Shown here piece by piece: positions 33,693 to 39,639 of a stretch of 39,639 nucleotides of DNA (position 1 is its first letter; every line of letters starts with the position of its first letter). Position numbers and translations under genes: made by a program. The stretch lies in contig JBJHCH010000019.1 in assembly GCA_050485905.1 (NCBI GenBank), positions 1 to 39,639 of the forward strand, in the 5' to 3' direction. The notes beneath the pieces were generated by a model that saw only the letters and a list, made by a program, of their open reading frames with translations, was not told the origin of the DNA and searched no databases. Origin of the DNA: JAWLCA01 sp050485905 (GTDB lineage: Bacteria > Pseudomonadota > Alphaproteobacteria > Rhodobacterales > Rhodobacteraceae).

Positions 33693-34532
33693 ATGGCACG
33701 CGCGCGCGCAGATGGCCTGCCGTTCATGAAGATGCACGGGCTGGGCAACGACTTCGTGGTCATCGACCGGCGGAGCGTTTCTGCACATGTGACCCCGGCG
33801 CTGGCCCGCGCGCTGGGCGACCGGCATCGCGGCGTCGGCTTCGACCAGCTGGCGGTGATCGATGCGGGCGAGGATACGGATCTGCGGCTGACGTTCTGGA
33901 ACGCCGATGGCAGCCTGTCTGCGGCCTGCGGCAATGCCACCCGCTGCATCGCCCGGCGCGAGATGGACCTGACCGGCAAGACGGCGCTCAGCCTGCGAAC
34001 CGAGCGCGGCGTGCTGCTGGCCGAGGATGCGGGGGGCGGCCTGACGCGGGTGAACATGGGCCAGCCGCTGACAGGCTGGGACGAGGTGCCGCTGGCCCGC
34101 GCGATGGACACGCTGCATCTGCCGATTGATGGCGACCCGGTGGCGACGGGCATGGGCAACCCGCATTGCACCTTCTTTGTCGATGACGCGATGGCGGTGG
34201 ACCTGCCGGCCTTCGGTGCCGTGCATGAGCATCATCCCCTGTTCCCCGAGCGCACCAATGTCGAGGTGGTGCAGGTGCTGTCGCCGGATGCGATCCGACT
34301 GCGCATATGGGAGCGGGGGACGGGGGTGACGCTGGCCTCTGGCTCGTGCTCCTGCGCGGCGGCGGTGGCGGCGGCGCGGCGGGGGCTGACGGGCCGGCAG
34401 GTGGCGGTGCATGTGGACGGCGGCGAGCTGGCTGCGGACTGGCGCGAGGATGGCATCTGGCTGACCGGCCCCACGGCGCATGTCTTCGACGGGGTGATGA
34501 CGGCGGATTTCCTGGCCGGGGTGGGCGCATGA
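33693..34532 (+). CDS. dapF: Diaminopimelate epimerase
   Basis: Encodes 279 residues. It converts LL- to meso-diaminopimelate for lysine and peptidoglycan. The start MARARADGLPFMKMHGLGNDF is typical of Rhodobacterales, though an ATG at 33726 would begin directly at MKMHGLGNDF. Catalytic cysteines are Cys79 in SAACGNATRC and Cys221 in GSCSCAAAV; the segment carries an extra Cys219 where many homologues have Gly, and Ser in place of the usual Cys before GS. A four-base overlap links it to mtaB. Confidence 0.96.
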   Translation: MARARADGLPFMKMHGLGNDFVVIDRRSVSAHVTPALARALGDRHRGVGFDQLAVIDAGEDTDLRLTFWNADGSLSAACGNATRCIARREMDLTGKTALSLRTERGVLLAEDAGGGLTRVNMGQPLTGWDEVPLARAMDTLHLPIDGDPVATGMGNPHCTFFVDDAMAVDLPAFGAVHEHHPLFPERTNVEVVQVLSPDAIRLRIWERGTGVTLASGSCSCAAAVAAARRGLTGRQVAVHVDGGELAADWREDGIWLTGPTAHVFDGVMTADFLAGVGA

Positions 34533-35776
34533 ACGCGCCGGTGTTTCATACGCATGGCTGCCGGCTGAACGCCTATGAATCCGAGGCGATGAAGGAACTG
34601 GCCGAGGCCGCCGGGCTGCGCGACGCGGTGATCGTGAACACCTGCGCCGTGACGGCAGAGGCCGTGCGCAAGGCCCGGCAGGACATCCGCCGCCTGCGCC
34701 GCGAGCGGCCCGAGGCGCCGATCATCGTCACCGGCTGCGCCGCCCAGACCGAGCCCGAGACCTTTGCCGCCATGCCCGAGGTGACGCGGGTGATCGGCAA
34801 TGCCGAGAAGATGCGGGCAGAGACATGGGCCGCGCTGGCCCCCGACCTGATCGGCACGACCGAGCGGGTGCAGGTCGATGACATCATGTCGGTGCGCGAG
34901 ACGGCGGGTCACCTGATCGACGGCTTCGGCCGCCACCGCGCCTATGTGCAGGTGCAGAACGGCTGCGACCACCGCTGCACCTTCTGCATCATCCCCTATG
35001 GCCGGGGCAATTCCCGCTCGGTCCCGGCGGGTGTGGTGGTCGAGCAGATCGCGCGGCTGGTGGACCGCGGCTTTGCCGAGGTCGTGCTGACCGGGGTGGA
35101 TCTGACAAGCTGGGGCGCCGATCTGCCCGGCACGCCGCGTCTGGGCGATCTGGTGCGTAGGATCCTGAAGTTGACGGGGATCGAGCGGCTGCGGATCAGT
35201 TCGATTGACTCCATCGAGGCCGACCCCGCGCTGATGGAAGCGATCGCCACCGAGCCGCGGCTGATGCCACACCTGCATCTGAGCCTGCAGGCGGGCGACG
35301 ACCTGATCCTGAAACGGATGAAGCGCCGGCACCTGCGCGACGACGCAATCGCCTTTTGCGAGGAGGCGCGGAAGCTGCGCCCCGACATCGTTTTCGGCGC
35401 CGACATCATCGCGGGCTTCCCGACCGAGACCGAGACGATGTTCGAAAACTCGGTGAAGCTGGTTCAGGATTGCGGCCTGACCTGGCTGCACGTCTTTCCC
35501 TACAGCCCGCGCAAGGGCACGCCCGCCGCGCGGATGCCACAGGTGCCCGGCCCGGCGATACGTGACCGCGCGGCGCGGCTGCGCGCGGCGGGAGGGGCTG
35601 CGGTGGCGCGGCACCTGGCTGGACAGGTGGGCACGACCCATCGCATCCTGACCGAGGCCCCGCGCATGGGCCGGACCGAGCAGTTCACCCCCGTGGCCTT
35701 CGCCTCGGACCAGCCAGCGGGTGCTATCGTCACCGCGCGCATCACCGGCCATGGGGTCGATGGCCTGCGTGCCTGA
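34529..35776 (+). CDS. mtaB: tRNA N6-threonylcarbamoyladenosine methylthiotransferase MtaB
   Basis: Encodes 415 residues of the radical-SAM methylthiotransferase family. It adds a methylthio group to t6A37 of tRNAs reading ANN codons. The N-terminal UPF0004 domain has three Fe-S cysteines (THGCRLN, NTCAVT, TGCAAQ), the radical-SAM motif is CDHRCTFC, and a short TRAM-like region ends the protein (GHGVDGLRA). The start overlaps the dapF stop. It is MtaB rather than MiaB or RimO, judged from YESEAMKELA and the short TRAM. Confidence 0.93.
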   Translation: MNAPVFHTHGCRLNAYESEAMKELAEAAGLRDAVIVNTCAVTAEAVRKARQDIRRLRRERPEAPIIVTGCAAQTEPETFAAMPEVTRVIGNAEKMRAETWAALAPDLIGTTERVQVDDIMSVRETAGHLIDGFGRHRAYVQVQNGCDHRCTFCIIPYGRGNSRSVPAGVVVEQIARLVDRGFAEVVLTGVDLTSWGADLPGTPRLGDLVRRILKLTGIERLRISSIDSIEADPALMEAIATEPRLMPHLHLSLQAGDDLILKRMKRRHLRDDAIAFCEEARKLRPDIVFGADIIAGFPTETETMFENSVKLVQDCGLTWLHVFPYSPRKGTPAARMPQVPGPAIRDRAARLRAAGGAAVARHLAGQVGTTHRILTEAPRMGRTEQFTPVAFASDQPAGAIVTARITGHGVDGLRA

Positions 35777-35794
35777 ACCTCGGGTCGGGTCGTC

Positions 35795-36613
35795 TTGAAG
35801 TTCAAGGATTTCCAGCTCGACTTCGAGGCGATGCTGTCCGAGGCGGTCTATGGCCACGGGTTCCTGCACTACGGCTACTGGCCAGATGGGCGGCCCGAGG
35901 TGCCCTCGGTACGGTCGCTGGGAGAGGCGCAGCAGGCGTGGTTCGACCGTATGGCGGCGACGATCCCCGATGGTGTGCAGACGATCCTCGATGTCGGCTC
36001 GGGCACCGGCGCCAATGCGCTGGCGCTTACGCGGCGCGGCTATCAGGTGGAATGTGTCTGCCCGTCGGAGCAGTTGAACGCGATGGCGCGGGCGAAACTG
36101 CCGGGGGCGGTGCCGGTCCATACCAGCACGTTCGAGGCGCTGGATCTGCCGCGCCGCTTCGACCTCTGCCTGTTCGGCGAGAGCTTTCACTATATACAAC
36201 TGGTCCCGGCGCTGGACCGGATCGACCGTTACGCCCGGCGCCACGCGATCATCTTCGACTATTTCCGCAGACGCGGCGCGGGTACAGGGGGGCGGCGCGG
36301 CACATATGCGGATTTTCTGGATGCGCTGGCGGCCCGTCCCGGCTGGCAGGTGGTGCTGGACGAGGATGCGACCGAGGCCATCCTGCCCACGTTTTTCGTG
36401 CTCGACCATGTGAAGAACGCCCATGTCGCCCCCTTCCTGACCCGGTTCCGGGCAGACTTCCGCCGGTCGCGCCCCGTGGTGTCGCGGCTGGTCGAGATGG
36501 CGCTCGGCCGCAGGCTGGACCGCTTCACCCGCCCTTCGCGGCGCGAGGCGACGTTTGGCGAGAGCTACGAATACCGCCTGATCCGCCTTGACCGCGTGCC
36601 GACCGAGTCGTGA
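35795..36613 (+). CDS. SAM-dependent class I methyltransferase
   Basis: Encodes 272 residues if the TTG at 35795 is used, giving MKFKDFQLDFEAML; no strong RBS is seen and the next ATG is at 35831. Motif I is ILDVGSGTGANALAL, with the acidic end of strand 2 replaced by CVCPSEQL. The later motifs are LCLFGESFHYI and an aromatic YDYFRR-like turn. The closest general class is small-molecule or lipid methyltransferases, but I cannot identify the substrate. It follows mtaB by 18 bases and probably shares its transcript. Confidence 0.75.
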   Translation: MKFKDFQLDFEAMLSEAVYGHGFLHYGYWPDGRPEVPSVRSLGEAQQAWFDRMAATIPDGVQTILDVGSGTGANALALTRRGYQVECVCPSEQLNAMARAKLPGAVPVHTSTFEALDLPRRFDLCLFGESFHYIQLVPALDRIDRYARRHAIIFDYFRRRGAGTGGRRGTYADFLDALAARPGWQVVLDEDATEAILPTFFVLDHVKNAHVAPFLTRFRADFRRSRPVVSRLVEMALGRRLDRFTRPSRREATFGESYEYRLIRLDRVPTES

Positions 36614-36670
36614 GTGGACAGCGCCGCGCCGCGCGCCTAGTCTTCCGCCAAGCTGACAAAGGAGAGACCG

Positions 36671-36955
36671 ATGGCCCTGCCGCTTGCCCCGATCGCCGGC
36701 ATCGCGCTGCGCTATGGCGCCGTGGCGCTGGCCGCCTATGCCGCGACCCGCGCCATTTCGCCCGGTCGCATCGACCAGCGTGCCGAGGATGCGATGGACC
36801 ACCTGCCCGAGGGGCTGACCGGCCAGGCCCCGCGTGACCGCGAGCAGATGAACGGCACCGCGCGGTTCCGCCGGGTGATCCGGCTGGGCCATGCCGGGCC
36901 GGGTATCGAGATCGACGCCGCCGCGCTGGGGCGCATCCGGTTCCGTCGCGTCTAG
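36671..36955 (+). CDS. Small conserved protein of unknown function
   Basis: Encodes 94 residues with AAAGGAGAGA before ATG 36671. The first 25 residues are hydrophobic (APIAGIALRYGAVALAAYAA), perhaps one membrane helix. The remainder is charged and has the stretch NGTARFRRVIRLGHAGPGIEIDAAALGR in pieces that recur in proteins I recall from related bacteria. No domain is recognised and no function is offered. It sits between the methyltransferase gene and a GST gene, 3 bases before the latter, so it is likely translated from the same message. Confidence 0.7.
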   Translation: MALPLAPIAGIALRYGAVALAAYAATRAISPGRIDQRAEDAMDHLPEGLTGQAPRDREQMNGTARFRRVIRLGHAGPGIEIDAAALGRIRFRRV

Positions 36956-36958
36956 ATC

Positions 36959-37567
36959 ATGCGGCTCTATCACAATCAGACCTCGCCCTTCGTGCGCAAG
37001 GTGATGGTCGTGCTGCTGGAAACGGGGCAGGCCGATGCGGTGACGCTGAGCCCCTCGACCGGGACGCCGATCGCACCCGCCAGCCTGCCGGTGGCGCAGA
37101 ACCCGCTGGGCAAGGTGCCCGCGCTGGAACGTGACGACGGCCCGGCGCTTTACGACAGCCGGGTGATCTGCCGCTATCTGGACGACCGGGCGGGCGCGGG
37201 GCTTTACCCCCCGGCGCCGGCGCTATGGGACAGCCTGACGCTGGAGGCGACCGCCGACGGCATGATGGAGGCGGCGATCCTGATGGTCTACGAATCGCGC
37301 GTCCGTCCCGAGGACAGGCGCCTGCCCGAATGGGTCGAGGCGCAGTGGGCCAAGGTCGACCGCTCGCTTGACGTTCTGAACGCCCGCTGGCTCAGCCATC
37401 TGCGGGGGCGGCTGGATATCGGCCAGATCGCGGTGGCCTGCGCGCTGTCCTATCTGGACCTGCGCCACGACGCCCGCAACTGGCGGCAGGGCCGCGACAG
37501 TCTGGCCGACTGGCACGCGGCCTTTGCCGGGCGCGACTCCATGATCGCCACCCGGCCCGAGGGCTGA
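36959..37567 (+). CDS. Glutathione S-transferase family protein
   Basis: Encodes 202 residues. The N-terminal thioredoxin-like domain starts MRLYHNQTSPFVRKVMVVL, with the Ser of TSPF in the position of the GSH-activating residue, and has NPLGKVPALERDDG and the DSRVICRYLD GSH-contacting helix. An all-helical C-terminal domain follows. It is a typical cytosolic GST of unknown substrate. It starts 3 bases after the small unknown gene. A weak stem-loop with a bulge (CATCCCCGC / GCGGGATG near 37580) may end the transcript. Confidence 0.9.
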   Translation: MRLYHNQTSPFVRKVMVVLLETGQADAVTLSPSTGTPIAPASLPVAQNPLGKVPALERDDGPALYDSRVICRYLDDRAGAGLYPPAPALWDSLTLEATADGMMEAAILMVYESRVRPEDRRLPEWVEAQWAKVDRSLDVLNARWLSHLRGRLDIGQIAVACALSYLDLRHDARNWRQGRDSLADWHAAFAGRDSMIATRPEG

Positions 37568-37644
37568 CACCCGCCGCGGCATCCCCGCCGTGCGGGATGG
37601 GGCGAAAAACCGGCCAGCCTGCGACACCTTTGCCTGAAAGGGCG

Positions 37645-37674
37645 CTGGACGCCATTGGGCAACCCCGCTAAATA
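37645..37674 (+). promoter_or_regulatory. Candidate promoter of the petAB(C) operon
   Basis: CTGGAC (37645-37650) and TAAATA (37669-37674) are spaced by 18 bases, about 77 bp ahead of the petA start. The match to the sigma-70 consensus is fair only. This 183-bp gap has no gene. Confidence 0.3.
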
Positions 37675-37750
37675 ACGCGGCGATCAGGTGGCGAAACCTT
37701 GCCGCCCGGGTGTGATTTTGGCCCCCAAGGCCGAAAAGAGGAGCGACGCC

Positions 37751-38311
37751 GTGTCCCACGCTGAAGAGAACGCAGGCACACGCAGGGATTTCCTGTATTA
37801 CGCAACCGCCGGGGCCGGGGCCGTGACCGCCGGGGCCGCGATCTGGCCGCTGGTCAACCAGATGAACCCCTCGGCTGACGTGCAGGCCCTGTCCACCATC
37901 CTCGTCGATATCAGCGGGGTAGAGGTTGGCAGCCAGTTGACCGTCAACTTCCTTGGCAAGCCCGTGTTCATCCGCCGCCGCACGCTCGACGAGATCGAGG
38001 CCGCGCGCGCCGTGGAACTCAGCGAACTGGTCGACCGCGACGCGCGTAACCCGAACCTGGGTGCGGTGCCGGCCGACGATACGAACCGCACGCTGGACGA
38101 GGCCGGCGAATGGCTGGTGATGCAGGGCGTCTGCACCCATCTGGGCTGCGTGCCGCTGGGCAACGGGGCTGGCGATTTCGGCGGCTGGTTCTGCCCCTGC
38201 CACGGCTCGCACTATGACACGGCGGGGCGTATCCGCCGCGGACCCGCGCCCGAGAACCTGCACATCCCGCAGGTGACGCTCGTCGATGAAACCACGATCC
38301 AGCTTGGCTGA
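37751..38311 (+). CDS. petA: Rieske iron-sulfur subunit of cytochrome bc1
   Basis: Encodes 186 residues from the GTG at 37751 (GAGGAGCG before it); the frame is open upstream, but this start gives MSHAEENAGTRRDFLYY, with the twin-arginine RRDFLYY before a membrane anchor (AGAGAVTAGAAIWPLV). The 2Fe-2S ligands are Cys128 and His130 (CTHLGC) and Cys148 and His151 (CPCHGSHYD), with the disulfide pair Cys133 and Cys150. Positions differ by one from R. sphaeroides. It passes electrons from ubiquinol to cytochrome c1 in the inner membrane. petB starts 11 bases later. Confidence 0.97.
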   Translation: MSHAEENAGTRRDFLYYATAGAGAVTAGAAIWPLVNQMNPSADVQALSTILVDISGVEVGSQLTVNFLGKPVFIRRRTLDEIEAARAVELSELVDRDARNPNLGAVPADDTNRTLDEAGEWLVMQGVCTHLGCVPLGNGAGDFGGWFCPCHGSHYDTAGRIRRGPAPENLHIPQVTLVDETTIQLG

Positions 38312-38322
38312 GGGAGAGTAAG

Positions 38323-39639
38323 ATGGCCGGAATTCCCCACGACCATTACGAGCCCAAGTCGGGCGCCGAGAAGTGGCTGCACAGCCGGCTTCCCATCGTG
38401 TCGCTGATTTACGACACGCTGATGATCCCCACGCCCAAGAACCTGAACTGGATGTGGATCTGGGGCATCGTGCTGACCTTCTGCCTTGTGCTTCAGATCG
38501 TCACGGGCATCGTGCTTGCGATGCACTACACGCCGCATGTCGACATGGCCTTTGCCAGCGTCGAGCACATCATGCGCAACGTGAACGGCGGGCACATGCT
38601 GCGCTACCTGCACCAGAACGGCGCGATGCTGTTCTTTGCCGCCGTCTATCTGCATATCTTCCGCGGCCTCTACTACGGCAGCTACAAGGCCCCGCGTGAG
38701 ATCACGTGGATCATCGGCATGCTGATCTACCTGCTGATGATGGCCACGGCCTTCATGGGCTACGTTCTGCCCTGGGGTCAGATGTCGTTCTGGGGCGCCA
38801 CGGTGATCACCGGCCTGTTCGGTGCGATCCCCGGCATCGGTGACGCGCTGCAGACCTGGCTGCTGGGCGGCCCGGCGGTGGACAACGCCACGCTGAACCG
38901 CTTCTTCAGCCTGCATTACCTGCTGCCCTTCGTCATCGCGGCGCTGGTCGCGGTGCATATCTGGGCGTTCCACACTACCGGCAACAACAACCCCACCGGG
39001 GTCGAAGTGCGCCGCGCGTCCAAGGAAGAGGCAGAGAAGGACACGCTGCCCTTCTGGCCCTACTTCGTGATGAAGGACCTTTTCGCGCTGGCCGTGATCA
39101 TGGTGGTGTTCTTCGCCATCGTCGGCTTCATGCCGAACTATCTGGGCCACCCCGACAACTATATCGAGGCGAACCCGCTGGTGACGCCGTCGCATATCGT
39201 GCCGGAATGGTACTTCCTGCCGTTCTACGCGATCCTGCGTGCCTTTACCGGCGATGTCTGGGTGGTGCAGCTGGCCAGCTTCTTCAGCTTCGGCATCATC
39301 AACGCCACCTTCTTCGGCGTGCTGGCGATGTTCGCGGCGATCTTCGTGATGGCGCTGGCGCCCTGGCTCGACACCTCGTCGGTGCGGTCGGGCCGGTATC
39401 GCCCGATGTTCAAATGGTGGTTCTGGCTTCTGGTGATCGACTTCTTCGTGCTGATGTGGGTCGGCGCCATGCCGGCCGAGGGGATCTATACCAACATCGC
39501 CCTGCTGGCGACGGCCTACTGGTTCGCGTATTTCCTGATCATCCTGCCGCTTCTGGGCGTGATCGAGAAACCGGAGCCGACCCCGGCGACGATCGAGGAC
39601 GATTTCAAAGCCCAGATGGCAAAGTCGGGTAAGACCGGC
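38323..39639 (+). CDS. petB: Cytochrome b of the bc1 complex (3' end just outside window)
   Basis: The reading frame is open to the window end: 439 codons without a stop, while related proteins are about 437-445 residues, so only a few are missing. Haem-ligand histidines are His97, His111, His198 and His212, the same numbers as in Rhodobacter. The Qo site PEWY has Glu295. About eight membrane segments are seen, ending with IEKPEPTPATIEDDF. GGGAGAG precedes ATG 38323. The cytochrome c1 gene should follow beyond the boundary. Confidence 0.97.
   Translation, partial: MAGIPHDHYEPKSGAEKWLHSRLPIVSLIYDTLMIPTPKNLNWMWIWGIVLTFCLVLQIVTGIVLAMHYTPHVDMAFASVEHIMRNVNGGHMLRYLHQNGAMLFFAAVYLHIFRGLYYGSYKAPREITWIIGMLIYLLMMATAFMGYVLPWGQMSFWGATVITGLFGAIPGIGDALQTWLLGGPAVDNATLNRFFSLHYLLPFVIAALVAVHIWAFHTTGNNNPTGVEVRRASKEEAEKDTLPFWPYFVMKDLFALAVIMVVFFAIVGFMPNYLGHPDNYIEANPLVTPSHIVPEWYFLPFYAILRAFTGDVWVVQLASFFSFGIINATFFGVLAMFAAIFVMALAPWLDTSSVRSGRYRPMFKWWFWLLVIDFFVLMWVGAMPAEGIYTNIALLATAYWFAYFLIILPLLGVIEKPEPTPATIEDDFKAQMAKSGKTG

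Noticed and set aside
34232..36973. A 913-residue minus-strand frame opposite dapF, mtaB and the methyltransferase
   Set aside because: Shadow frame; the plus-strand genes have conserved motifs and coupled starts.

Overview
The window reads as chromosomal DNA of a high-GC alphaproteobacterium of the Rhodobacterales (Rhodobacter/Roseobacter relatives). The evidence is the gene content and gene order: a short-form hisG with hisZ and hisS, xdhABC fused to a BMP-type ABC operon, a DUF1489 gene, an alphaproteobacterial RNase E with an acidic insert in its S1 domain, Tad pilus genes, and a petAB start whose cytochrome b haem histidines fall at positions 97, 111, 198 and 212. No insertion sequence, prophage or CRISPR array was seen. 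The content is mostly housekeeping and metabolism.

Layout. 1-4834 (+): the 3' end of a hybrid histidine kinase, purQ, then a DctB/DctD two-component pair whose regulator lacks the sigma-54 contact loop. 4835-5280 is a long gene-free leader ahead of rne (5281-7863), followed by ccdA. 8814-10094 (-) is an orphan Rossmann/SAF oxidoreductase, divergent from a DUF1489 gene. 10823-14962 (-) holds paiB and the hisS-hisZ-hisG operon; hisS carries an internal stretch of clearly lower GC. 15025-16377 (+): slyX-like and AbrB-family genes. 16479-19976 (-): dnaE.

20205-29513 (+) is a tightly overlapping operon, xdhA-xdhB-xdhC followed by an ABC ATPase, two permeases and a BMP substrate-binding protein. 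It would import a purine or nucleoside and oxidise hypoxanthine/xanthine. It ends in a perfect stem-loop terminator. 29735-33324 holds a partial Tad pilus set: tadD and a prepilin peptidase on +, facing an OmpA-like lipoprotein and a secretin on -. Then come tRNA-Lys (-), and dapF, mtaB, a methyltransferase, a small unknown protein and a GST (+). The window closes with petA and nearly complete petB.

The most unusual material is in short non-coding elements and in two altered proteins: two inverted 40-bp arrays of 10-bp units, an 11-bp tandem array, two perfect DnaA boxes inside an inverted repeat upstream of the secretin, a CtrA-like box upstream of tadD, the recombinant-looking hisS segment, and the DctD homologue without GAFTGA. 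All four convergent gene junctions in the window carry a palindromic or repeated element. No complete undescribed multi-gene system is evident.
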